Shown here piece by piece: positions 50,828-59,313 of a stretch of DNA of 64,000 nucleotides. The stretch is from contig CAKRDD010000008.1 of NCBI GenBank assembly GCA_934309345.1, forward strand, positions 62,001 to 126,000, given 5' to 3'. The DNA comes from an uncultured Mediterraneibacter sp. Lineage in GTDB: Bacteria > Bacillota > Clostridia > Lachnospirales > Lachnospiraceae. Within the stretch, counting starts at the first letter, position 1. The number at the start of each line of letters is the position of its first letter. The position numbers and the translations under genes were made by a program. Below the pieces are notes generated by a model. The model did not search any database. It was given only the letters and a program-made list of their open reading frames with translations, and was not told the origin of the DNA.

Positions 50828-53686
50828 TTATCTAATCCAGTCTCCATAGGCTGTGAACCAATATTTCTTTCCTCCAATTGTTCTCTCACCAGTAGCCATT
50901 GTGCCATCTGAATAAATATAATGCCATGTATCATCTTTGTCTAAATACCATCCAGTTCCCTTAAGCATTTTTCCATTTTCATCATAATAATATACTTTTC
51001 CAGAATCTGACCAGTAAATTCCTGTATCCAAATAACCATTTCCATAGAAATGATATCCATCTACATATCCGCTTGCCGGTTTTCCATTCTTAACGTAATA
51101 CCAGTCTGTGAATCCCTCTTCTGTCTTTATCGACTTCCAGCCATCCGTCAGCTTATGATAAACACCATTCTCATCAAAAAATGCATATTCATATTCTCCA
51201 TTATACTCAACAAATTCGATTCCACGAGCCATTCCTGGTTCAAGATAATACCAGTTTCCTCCATAAGATAACCAACCGTTCTTGAATGCTCCGTTTTCTA
51301 CATAATAGTACGTGTGTCCAGTGTATTTCCAACCATTACTCATGTCCTTTTCGCCATTACTGTTCACCCAGACTGAGACATTTTTATTACTATTATTATC
51401 ATATTCGCTATAATATTCATTTTGGAGTAGTGCTGAAGTAAAGCCACTGTTGAAGTAATATGTATGCCCATTTATTGTTTCTTTTCCTCTTGCCAGGCTT
51501 CCGTCTGCTTTTACATAATACCATTTTTCATTAATATCATGCCACCTTGATCTTGTTGCTTTACCTGTATACCGACCATCTGATGTAAATGTACATGCCC
51601 CATAATCTTCTGTCTCAATAATCGGGAATTGGTTGATTACTCCACCTTTAAAATAATACCAGTCTCCTCCTATAGACTGCCATCCATCATTTACAATTTC
51701 GCCGCTGGCATTGGCATATGTCCATTCACCCCACCATCCATTTTTTTCAGTTTTAATCCAGCCTGTCTGGTAAATTCCTTCGCAATTCACATAGTAGTAC
51801 TTGCCACCATCTTCTATAAACCCGTCTGTACAAAGTTCGCCATCTTCAACCCAATACTTATTGTTAACCCAACCAGTATATGCTTCTCCATCTTTATAGT
51901 AAAACCAACTACCATCTGAATAACTCCAGCCATCTTTAGCAGAAGTACCTATATATTTGCCATTGTTATCAAAGAAATACTCAATTCCTTCTATTCTGCA
52001 AGTACCTCTTACCATAGCTCCTAATTCATTCAAATAATATGTTCCATCAATCCACTTATTTGTCTTCTTTTGTCCATTGGCATCTGCATAATACCAGTCA
52101 ACGCCTACCTGATACCAATCGTTTCTGGTGATTTTACCATTTTCATCTGCGTAATATCTTTTTGAAGTTCCAGTTTCTGAATCATATATATAGAAATCCC
52201 CCGTCTTCATTACTCCGTCGTATTCAAAGTAATAAAGCTTACCATCAATTTCTTTAAACTCATCTGTCACGATTGATGAATCCTTATTTATATAATACCA
52301 ATCGCCCTTCTTCAAATACCAGCCATTCGTACTGATAACTGCTCCATTGTTATCTGTCAGGTACATCTTTCCATTATACCAGACAGTACCCTTCTGCATT
52401 ACTCCATCGCCATCAAATATATAAGATTTATTTCCTATTTTGTAGATATCATCCGTAACAACTTTACCATCTTGTTTGACATAGTACCAGTTTCCTTTAC
52501 TATCTATATACCAAGATGCTTTTTCCTGTATTTCTCCATTAGTATTTGCAAAATAAGTGGATCCATCATAATAGAACGCACCAGTTTTCATCCGTCCATT
52601 CCAATCAATATAATATTTCTTACCTTGCAGATTCAGCATCTCATTATCAACAGGATATAAATCACCCTCTGCGTTTGATTTATAATAATACCATATGTCT
52701 GCTTCGGATGACTTGTTCCATCCCTTTGTAGGATTCGTGATCACAGCACCACTTGGCTCTGCCATACATCTTTTTCCTGTTTTATCCTCAAAGATGCCAG
52801 TCTCCATGCGACCTTCTTGATCAAAATAATACGTCTTGCCACTATATTCATAATAGTTTTCTTTTACAAGTTCTCCGTCTACATACAGATACCAGTCTTC
52901 CCCACTTTTTACCCATTCAGTTTTATCTGTCATATCTTTAACAGATAAAACTCCTGCAGAATCAGCAACATATGTAACGCCATCTTTCACCACCGTAGTA
53001 TTCGTTACCATGTTACCATAACTGTCAACATAATACTGTTTTCCATTATCCTCTATAATCTCTGAAGTACAAAGGAAATAGTCCTCTTCGCCATAATATC
53101 TCCAGTAACCATCTTCTGAATACCATCCTGTACAAAGATAACCATTATCATCAACTCGAATCTCTCCAGCAAAGTAATCATCATTATCATCATACCCACT
53201 CACATAATAATGATAAGCATTTTTCAACATTGTCCCATCATAATCAAAGTAATGTGCAAAAGTAGTGCCATCCTCTGCTTCAAATTCTACTATTTTATTT
53301 GTGACCATCTCACCATCTTTATAATAGTAAACTTCTCCATTTTCCTCATACAGTCCATCTTCAATATATGTATCAACTGTATTCGTCGCTTCTAATGTTT
53401 CATTCTCTTGATTTTCTGCTGTTGATTCTTCCGGAACAAGTGCTGACTCTTCTACCGGTTCTTCTGCCTCCTCCGCAGGTACTTCTTTTTCTTCCGCTCC
53501 CTCTTCTACTGGTACTTCTCCTGCCGGAGCTTCCTGCTTTGTTGTTTCCTGACCTGTAGTTTCCTGTTCTACTGCTGTCTCCTGTACAGCTTCTACTGCC
53601 TGATTCTCTTCTGCCATTACTGGTGTAACAAGACTTGCACTTGTCGCTGCTACACAAAGTAAGGCAATAAACTTTTTCCTCTTCAT
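50828..53686 (-). CDS. Large secreted protein made almost only of CW (choline-binding-type) repeats
   Basis: A 952-residue secreted protein with a signal peptide (1-25, ending VMAEE) and a Glu/Pro/Thr-rich low-complexity stretch (about 28-105). The rest is roughly 35 to 40 divergent CW-type repeats with GWYYxDxxGxMxTG-like cores, spread across the whole length. I see no catalytic or other recognised domain. The repeats are far more diverged from each other than those of the autolysin. It is flanked by its own promoter and terminator. It could be a surface coat or scaffold, like pneumococcal repeat-rich choline-binding proteins. Ligand binding needs testing. Confidence 0.85.
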   Translation of the reverse strand: MKRKKFIALLCVAATSASLVTPVMAEENQAVEAVQETAVEQETTGQETTKQEAPAGEVPVEEGAEEKEVPAEEAEEPVEESALVPEESTAENQENETLEATNTVDTYIEDGLYEENGEVYYYKDGEMVTNKIVEFEAEDGTTFAHYFDYDGTMLKNAYHYYVSGYDDNDDYFAGEIRVDDNGYLCTGWYSEDGYWRYYGEEDYFLCTSEIIEDNGKQYYVDSYGNMVTNTTVVKDGVTYVADSAGVLSVKDMTDKTEWVKSGEDWYLYVDGELVKENYYEYSGKTYYFDQEGRMETGIFEDKTGKRCMAEPSGAVITNPTKGWNKSSEADIWYYYKSNAEGDLYPVDNEMLNLQGKKYYIDWNGRMKTGAFYYDGSTYFANTNGEIQEKASWYIDSKGNWYYVKQDGKVVTDDIYKIGNKSYIFDGDGVMQKGTVWYNGKMYLTDNNGAVISTNGWYLKKGDWYYINKDSSIVTDEFKEIDGKLYYFEYDGVMKTGDFYIYDSETGTSKRYYADENGKITRNDWYQVGVDWYYADANGQKKTNKWIDGTYYLNELGAMVRGTCRIEGIEYFFDNNGKYIGTSAKDGWSYSDGSWFYYKDGEAYTGWVNNKYWVEDGELCTDGFIEDGGKYYYVNCEGIYQTGWIKTEKNGWWGEWTYANASGEIVNDGWQSIGGDWYYFKGGVINQFPIIETEDYGACTFTSDGRYTGKATRSRWHDINEKWYYVKADGSLARGKETINGHTYYFNSGFTSALLQNEYYSEYDNNSNKNVSVWVNSNGEKDMSNGWKYTGHTYYYVENGAFKNGWLSYGGNWYYLEPGMARGIEFVEYNGEYEYAFFDENGVYHKLTDGWKSIKTEEGFTDWYYVKNGKPASGYVDGYHFYGNGYLDTGIYWSDSGKVYYYDENGKMLKGTGWYLDKDDTWHYIYSDGTMATGERTIGGKKYWFTAYGDWIR

Positions 53687-53719
53687 AGTGAAACCTCCTC
53701 ATGAGTTTAATATAAATTT

Positions 53720-53748
53720 ATAATCTCATATTTTCATTAAATTGTAAA
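53720..53748 (-). promoter_or_regulatory. Promoter of the repeat-only surface protein gene
   Basis: Minus-strand TTTACA (53743-53748), 17 bp, GATTAT (53720-53725). GAGGAGG precedes the start codon at 53686. Confidence 0.6.
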
Positions 53749-53818
53749 TCTATTTTTTTGAATTTTTGTTATATTCTGTATTTTTATTAATATTTTTTGT
53801 TTTATTGTTGAATTTAAT

Positions 53819-53922
53819 CAAAACAAAGAATGTGTCTTGCACATTCTTGCGCCTGCGGCGGTCGCTTGCGACATCTACATTGTACGCTGCAGTGCACATC
53901 CTTAGCGGAGCGTTTTTTATAT
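53819..53922. repeat. Structured intergenic repeat, copy 3
   Basis: Closely matches 9283-9386 over about 104 bp: hairpin GAATGTG...CACATTC (loop changed), CTGCGGCGGTCGCTTGCGAC, and CATCCTTAGCGGAGCG then TTTTTTATAT. The long A/T palindrome that follows in copies 1 and 2 is missing. It lies in the otherwise gene-free stretch 53687-54139. Confidence 0.75.
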
Positions 53923-53999
53923 CTTCTAAATCGAACTATCGTCCTATTGTCATATCCATTTCCCTCTTATCCAAAATCGGAATTTCCTATAAAACAAAA

Positions 54000-54044
54000 A
54001 GAGGGCAGAAAAAACAAGAATCATCTCTATTTTTTCCGTCCTCT
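54000..54044 (-). terminator. Terminator of the HPr-nucleotidyltransferase-LCP operon
   Basis: Minus-strand stem AGAGGACGGAAAAAA paired with TTTTTTCTGCCCTCT (one mismatch, one wobble), followed by TTTTGTTTTATAGG. It lies about 95 bp past the LCP stop. Confidence 0.7.
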
Positions 54045-54139
54045 GATTTAATTCAAATACTCACTTATATATTAATTATCTCTCTTTTATCTGTTCACCT
54101 TTTGCAATGATTACATCTAGTTCTGCATATCCCCCATTC

Positions 54140-55687
54140 TTAATTCAATTGTTCGCCTTCCGGCAACACCCCACCCTCTTCTACAATGTTTGCCAGATCA
54201 ATAATATTCTGCACAGAAGATTCAATCGGCTCCATAATAAAGAGTTCTGTATCACCACTAGAATAACAAATTCCAGTTGTATTCGTACCTTCCGCTGCTA
54301 CAGACTGAATCGTCCATGCCGGATTATTACTTAACTGATATTTAATCAACGCATTAATCTCTTCTTGGGACATATTGGTCTCTATATCTTTACTCACCTG
54401 TTCCATAATAGCATTCGCTTTCAAGAGCATAGTCGGTGACAAACACTTCTTCAACATAGCAGTAATAACTGCCTGCTGATCTTTTCCTCTTTGGTTGTCT
54501 CCTCCTGGAACATTGTGTCTCTCTCTGCAGAAAGCAAGTGCTTCTTCACCATTGAAGTGATTATATCCTTCCTGTACATCCATTACATGTTCAGAATCTT
54601 CACTTGTTGTAAACGCATACTCTGAATATACATCAATTCCTCCAAGTGTATCTACAATGTCAATCATGGATGTAAAATTCAATCTTGCATAATAATTAAT
54701 ATCCGTCTCATACAATTCACCCAGTGTACGCATAGAGGCATCTACTCCATAAATTCCTGCATGAGTCAGTTTATCTCTCTGACCACCTGATATTCCCGGA
54801 ATTGGTACATAATAATCACGCGGAGTCGTTACTAATAATATCTGATGTGTCTGCGGATTCACAACTGCAATAATATTCACATCGCTTCGACTTGTTTCTG
54901 ATACGTCACCATAAACATCAATACCACTGATATAAACTGTAAATGGTTTTTCTATAATACTGTCATCTGTTGCCATAGTATCCTTATTTCCCAAATTCAA
55001 TTCCACACGGATATTAAATGTGTATAATACCTTTGCTTTTTCGCTATAGCCGTCTACTGTTTCTTCCATCAGACTTGTATATGCACTGTTATAAATGATT
55101 GCATCACAATCTCCATCAATCAAAGCCTGTGCCTGATCCTGAACAGAATCGTATTCTTTCACTTCGATCGTATCAACGCCAATCTGCTTTTCAATATCAG
55201 TTACAGCTGTCTGTATATTGTCAGCACCTTTCTCAAACTGTACACCATACGTATAGTTTGCCGCATCTTCTATTGTCTCTGCGGAATCATCTGCACGTAC
55301 TGCAACAACCATCTTATCCACTTTATAGTTGCTGCCTGTAATCTTCCCAATCATATTATTAGCCTGAGCGACATAATAACTTCCGGTAAACATCACAACT
55401 GCCATAAGTAAACTGAACACTTTTCCCAAAGTCCCCCGTTTCCTCCTTGCTGCCTGTGAATTCAACGTCACGCACCACAAGAAGAACAAAACAGCCGCTG
55501 CCAATACCAGATACTTATCCGGAATCATTCCAAGCAAATACAATACTGCCATCAATGCTACACTTGCAATCGTCTGAAGAACAATACATACTGTTCCCAA
55601 CTTATTACTTCCCGATCTGCGGGAATACTTATTTGTACCTTTCTTTCTGCGTGCAGAGTTGCCAGCAGATCCTTTTCGTTTTGCCAT
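54140..55687 (-). CDS. LytR-CpsA-Psr (LCP) family glycopolymer ligase
   Basis: Attaches undecaprenyl-linked glycopolymers such as teichoic acids or capsule to peptidoglycan. The 515 residues hold a basic N-terminus and about three transmembrane helices (33-55, 60-76, 88-105). A region of about 110 residues (IEVKEYDSVQDQAQALIDGD) resembles part of a periplasmic-binding-protein fold. The LCP domain has FTVYISGIDVYGDVSETSRS, VVNPQTHQILLVTTPRDYYV and FNGEEALAFCRERHNVPGGD. The conserved Asp and Arg residues are present. It is the natural last step for the polymer made by the operon 12 kb away, though LCP specificity cannot be read from sequence. Confidence 0.93.
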   Translation of the reverse strand: MAKRKGSAGNSARRKKGTNKYSRRSGSNKLGTVCIVLQTIASVALMAVLYLLGMIPDKYLVLAAAVLFFLWCVTLNSQAARRKRGTLGKVFSLLMAVVMFTGSYYVAQANNMIGKITGSNYKVDKMVVAVRADDSAETIEDAANYTYGVQFEKGADNIQTAVTDIEKQIGVDTIEVKEYDSVQDQAQALIDGDCDAIIYNSAYTSLMEETVDGYSEKAKVLYTFNIRVELNLGNKDTMATDDSIIEKPFTVYISGIDVYGDVSETSRSDVNIIAVVNPQTHQILLVTTPRDYYVPIPGISGGQRDKLTHAGIYGVDASMRTLGELYETDINYYARLNFTSMIDIVDTLGGIDVYSEYAFTTSEDSEHVMDVQEGYNHFNGEEALAFCRERHNVPGGDNQRGKDQQAVITAMLKKCLSPTMLLKANAIMEQVSKDIETNMSQEEINALIKYQLSNNPAWTIQSVAAEGTNTTGICYSSGDTELFIMEPIESSVQNIIDLANIVEEGGVLPEGEQLN

Positions 55688-55707
55688 CTTACATCCCTTT
55701 TCTCAAA

Positions 55708-56622
55708 TTAGAATAATTTTGACGGGTAAACTCCTTCTTCAATCAATCCACGAAGGGCTGCTGTTACAGATTCTTTGTCTTCTTTGTACGTCACGCCAAA
55801 CCACTGGTCATGTGACTGCAGTACTTTTACTTCCAGTTTGCCATCATTTAATAGATCTCCAATCATTGTCGGAAGCAGGTATTCTGCTTTTAAATCTGTA
55901 CTTTCTGTTTTCTCAAGGAACTCATCAAATCCCGTCTTAAGAATCTCAAAAAATTCAGGTGTAATCCCCCACATATTCATAGATACCGGTGAATCAACGT
56001 CGAGGAATACATCCCCATCCTCTTTGTGGATCACAGCTTTTCCATCTTCTTTTTCGATGTTATGTGTCTCTTCAATGTCTGCAAGCATGCCATGTCCGTC
56101 TACTTTGCACACACCTCTGGTCACGCCACCGTTATCACTCAATGTATTTTTCAATACAAAGCTGACCATGCAAATCTGCATTATATCAACAGATGGAAGG
56201 TTTGTCAAATAACCGTATGCTTCTTTAAATGCTTCTTTCCCATAATAATCATCTGCATTGATTACAAGGAATGGGGCATCTACCACATCTTTACAGCAAA
56301 GGATTGCCTGACCTGTTCCCCACGGCTTTGTTCTTCCTGTGAATTTTCCACTGAATTTTTCCGGTATATCATCAAGCTCTTGAAATGCATATGCCACTTC
56401 TACTTCTTTTTCAATACGGTTGCCAATGATCTCTTTAAAATCTTTCTCAAGATCTTTGCGGATAACAAATACAACTTTGTCAAACCCTGCTTCTAATGCA
56501 TCATAGATGGAGTAGTCCATAATAATCTCTCCATTTGGTCCAATCGGAGCCAACTGCTTGATTCCGCCTCCAAAACGACTTCCAATACCTGCCGCCATGA
56601 TTACCAATGTTGCTTTGCTCAT
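55708..56622 (-). CDS. Nucleotidyltransferase-family protein, substrate unknown
   Basis: GT-A-fold nucleotidyltransferase of 304 residues with VIMAAGIGSRFGGGIKQLAP at the N-terminus (nucleotide-binding loop with Lys) and WGTGQAILCCKDVV and INADDYYGKEAF near residue 115. It ends in YPSKLF. It resembles the sugar-phosphate nucleotidyltransferase family but not clearly RmlA, GalU or GlmU. The 20-bp gap to the LCP gene suggests a role in supplying a precursor for a surface polymer. The true substrate could be another phosphorylated compound. Confidence 0.82.
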   Translation of the reverse strand: MSKATLVIMAAGIGSRFGGGIKQLAPIGPNGEIIMDYSIYDALEAGFDKVVFVIRKDLEKDFKEIIGNRIEKEVEVAYAFQELDDIPEKFSGKFTGRTKPWGTGQAILCCKDVVDAPFLVINADDYYGKEAFKEAYGYLTNLPSVDIMQICMVSFVLKNTLSDNGGVTRGVCKVDGHGMLADIEETHNIEKEDGKAVIHKEDGDVFLDVDSPVSMNMWGITPEFFEILKTGFDEFLEKTESTDLKAEYLLPTMIGDLLNDGKLEVKVLQSHDQWFGVTYKEDKESVTAALRGLIEEGVYPSKLF

Positions 56623-56679
56623 TTCTTTTTCCTCCTAATGTCTCTTCAATATTATAATATACCGGTTTATAAACACCAC

Positions 56680-56955
56680 TTATTCTCCCAATCCATCTTT
56701 CACAAGTTGAATCATATCTGAAAGTGCTGTCTCTTCGTCTTCTCCTTCACAAATAATTGTAATTTCATCTCCGCTTTTTATACATGCTCCCAGTACACTT
56801 AATACACTTTTGGCATTTGCATTTACTTCTTCATTTTTCATCTTCTTGTACACTGTGATCTTGCTCTTATACTGCATCGCAGTTTTGCAAAACAATCCTG
56901 CCGGTCTCAGATGAAGTCCTGTTGGATTTTTGATCACTACTTTATCGCTTACCAT
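56680..56955 (-). CDS. HPr-family phosphocarrier protein
   Basis: PTS phosphocarrier of 91 residues. The phosphorylatable His15 lies in NPTGLHLRPAGLFC and the regulatory Ser in NAKSVLSVLGACIKSGDEI, so it could serve both PTS sugar transport and CcpA-type catabolite control. EI (ptsI) is not adjacent. It heads an operon with the nucleotidyltransferase (57-bp gap) behind a consensus promoter. Whether it is the main HPr or a Crh-like paralogue is not clear from the window; the His argues against Crh. Confidence 0.9.
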   Translation of the reverse strand: MVSDKVVIKNPTGLHLRPAGLFCKTAMQYKSKITVYKKMKNEEVNANAKSVLSVLGACIKSGDEITIICEGEDEETALSDMIQLVKDGLGE

Positions 56956-57004
56956 GTTATTCTCCTATTCTATCCCTCTGATAGTTTGAAGTTTTAACTC
57001 CAAT

Positions 57005-57033
57005 ATCATATAATATGCATCGAAAACTGTCAA
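57005..57033 (-). promoter_or_regulatory. Sigma-A promoter of the HPr operon
   Basis: Minus-strand TTGACA (57028-57033), 17 bp, TATGAT (57005-57010), about 50 bp before the HPr start. Confidence 0.8.
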
Positions 57034-57095
57034 TGCCGGCCTTCTTAATTCTTTTTTAATTTAAGCCTGTGTTTTTTAATTTATATGAAATATCA

Positions 57096-58397
57096 CTAAT
57101 TTGTCTCAGAGTCATTTTTCGGTTGTTCATCCTCTGAGGATTCTTTTTCAGTCAATGTAAACTGCACTGACACTGGTTTCGTCAATGTCACTCCATCTGG
57201 AAGGTCTACTTCTACCGGTATGTCATAAGTGCCTTCTTTCGTATAATTCTGGAGATTTACCGATACTGCATTACTGATATCCAAACTGTCCAGCGTATCT
57301 TTCTCTCCCTGAAATACAAGTGTTACCTCAGCATCCGGCTCATAACTTACCTGAAGATTTTTTGCCAGATAATTCTGTTTAATGGATGCAACCATAAACT
57401 CGATTGTGCGGTTTCCCAATTGCTCGATCATTGCAGTTGCTGTAACCTTTCCCGATGCGCCTTCAATAAGTTCTACCCCTTCCGGCAGATACTCTGTAAT
57501 ATCAAATAACTTCTCCACCTTCTCTGTTGCTCCATCAATAGACAATTCAGATGATGGAATGTTGATGCTTTCAATCTTGGATAAGGCCTCTTCTTTTCCA
57601 CAAACCTGTACACTCGCCGGTTCACTCGAACAACCGAGATATTCATATCCATCTGCCGGTGTTCCAGATGCTTCAAATTTCAGTGGAACTGTCTTGATCC
57701 TCAATACTGTCACATCAACAGTGATTCCATCTTCTCCAAGATTATTACTCAGCTGCCCCTGATTGATTACATTTCCCGATGCATCGTATAAAACAAGTTC
57801 TGCTGCAAGTTCTTCATCTTTTGAAATTCCATCTACATTAATCTTCGCTACGGCTTTATCAATTGATTTTACTGTTGATTCCGCTCCTGTAATCGTTATT
57901 TTTTCCGGATTAACCTTCATCTCTCCAATCTGATAGCCGTCACGTTGAGTTCCTGTTGTGCTCACAGTCAGTGTAAACACATTCTTACCTGTTGGTTCTG
58001 TCTTAATCTGTATATTTTTCGGAACAGACTCAGCTGACTGATAGGAACCACTATACTTTGGAATAGACACTGAAATTGGTACCAGTCCTGTTCTGGAATC
58101 CATTTCTTTGATATCTGCCGTAGCCACAATATCATCTGACTTAATCTGCTGGATTACTGAACGCTTTGCATAAACAACTACATTTACATTCTGTTCATCT
58201 AAAACCGTATAAACTTCTCCGCCCTGTGTTATCACATCATCGTTCGATATCGTAACTTTGATGTTTGTATAGGTTGATCTCGTAACCGGATTAGCAACAT
58301 TCGCAACAATCAGCCAAAGAAATGTTGCAAAAACAAATGCAACAATCTTAAGTGGAAGATTCGTTGTCAATTTGTATTTTTTCATGATCTGTGCCAT
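57096..58397 (-). CDS. cdaR: YbbR-domain protein CdaR, regulator of CdaA
   Basis: Extracytoplasmic partner of the diadenylate cyclase, 433 residues. One N-terminal transmembrane helix (about 15-35, IVAFVFATFLWLIVANVANP) is followed by about four YbbR repeats, each ending near patterns such as VSIPKYSG or IDVDGI. The C-terminus is charged (EKESSEDEQPKNDSETN). It overlaps the cdaA stop by 16 nt. In B. subtilis CdaR modulates CdaA. The glmM gene that often follows is not here. Confidence 0.92.
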   Translation of the reverse strand: MAQIMKKYKLTTNLPLKIVAFVFATFLWLIVANVANPVTRSTYTNIKVTISNDDVITQGGEVYTVLDEQNVNVVVYAKRSVIQQIKSDDIVATADIKEMDSRTGLVPISVSIPKYSGSYQSAESVPKNIQIKTEPTGKNVFTLTVSTTGTQRDGYQIGEMKVNPEKITITGAESTVKSIDKAVAKINVDGISKDEELAAELVLYDASGNVINQGQLSNNLGEDGITVDVTVLRIKTVPLKFEASGTPADGYEYLGCSSEPASVQVCGKEEALSKIESINIPSSELSIDGATEKVEKLFDITEYLPEGVELIEGASGKVTATAMIEQLGNRTIEFMVASIKQNYLAKNLQVSYEPDAEVTLVFQGEKDTLDSLDISNAVSVNLQNYTKEGTYDIPVEVDLPDGVTLTKPVSVQFTLTEKESSEDEQPKNDSETN

Positions 58398-59248
58398 CCT
58401 TTCCGTATAGAAAACCTGTTCTTTGTCTCTGTCTTTCTATACTGAATCTGGCTTAACTGGTTACGAAGCTCCTCTTCATTAATAGCGCGAAGCAGCCGTC
58501 CTCCCGAAGCTACAGAAACAAGTCCCGTTTCTTCTGAAACAACAATCACAAGAGCATCGCAAACCTCACTCATTCCCAATGCGGCACGGTGTCTTGTCCC
58601 TAAATCTTTACTAATTGTCATGTTATCCGAAAGTGGCAGGTAACATGTTGCTGATGTGATTCTGTCCCCTCTGATAATGACCGCACCGTCATGAAGTGGG
58701 GTGTTGTGTTCGAAAATATTGATCAGTACCTGAGAAGATACTTTACAGTCAAGCTCAATTCCTGTCATTTCATACTCTGTCAACTGAATTACCTGTTCCA
58801 CTACAATCAGTGCTCCTGTACATACGCTTCCCATAGAATAGCAGGCTCTTACGATGCTATCCAGCGTTTCGTCAGAAAACCTCTGATTTTCTTTATTTTT
58901 ATCAAACGGATTGATGTTACTAAATAAATTCTTCTCTCCCAGTTTCTCCAGTGCCCTTCTCAGTTCCGGCTGGAAAACAACAACCGCCGCAATCGCTAAT
59001 ACATTAATAGACTCTCTTGCCAGATACAGAATCGTATTCATTTGGAAAAGCCATGCCAGAAGAATAAATCCACCCAACATAAGAATTCCACGCAGAAGCA
59101 TCCAGGCTTTTGTGTTCTTGATCCAGAGCATGATTTCATAGACAATAATCGTCACAATCAGAATCTCTATGATATCTTTTATCTGTATATGTGGAAAATA
59201 CATTCCATTTGAGTAATTTCTTATAAAATTCTGAATCCACTCTATCAT
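58382..59248 (-). CDS. cdaA: Diadenylate cyclase CdaA
   Basis: Membrane enzyme making c-di-AMP from two ATP, which controls potassium and osmotic balance and wall homeostasis. The predicted protein has 288 residues, starting MIEWIQNF (an upstream GTG at 59263 is less likely). Three transmembrane helices (about 25-90) lead to a DAC domain with HNTPLHDGAVIIRGDRI (DGA motif near residue 190) and GTRHRAALGMSE (RHR motif near 223). EETGLVSVASGG completes the fold. Confidence 0.94.
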   Translation of the reverse strand: MIEWIQNFIRNYSNGMYFPHIQIKDIIEILIVTIIVYEIMLWIKNTKAWMLLRGILMLGGFILLAWLFQMNTILYLARESINVLAIAAVVVFQPELRRALEKLGEKNLFSNINPFDKNKENQRFSDETLDSIVRACYSMGSVCTGALIVVEQVIQLTEYEMTGIELDCKVSSQVLINIFEHNTPLHDGAVIIRGDRITSATCYLPLSDNMTISKDLGTRHRAALGMSEVCDALVIVVSEETGLVSVASGGRLLRAINEEELRNQLSQIQYRKTETKNRFSIRKGWHRS

Positions 59249-59313
59249 CTCAAGTCTCACCACCTTATGTAATCACTCGTTGCTATGCTCGCTTGCATCT
59301 TTTTCTTTGCTGA

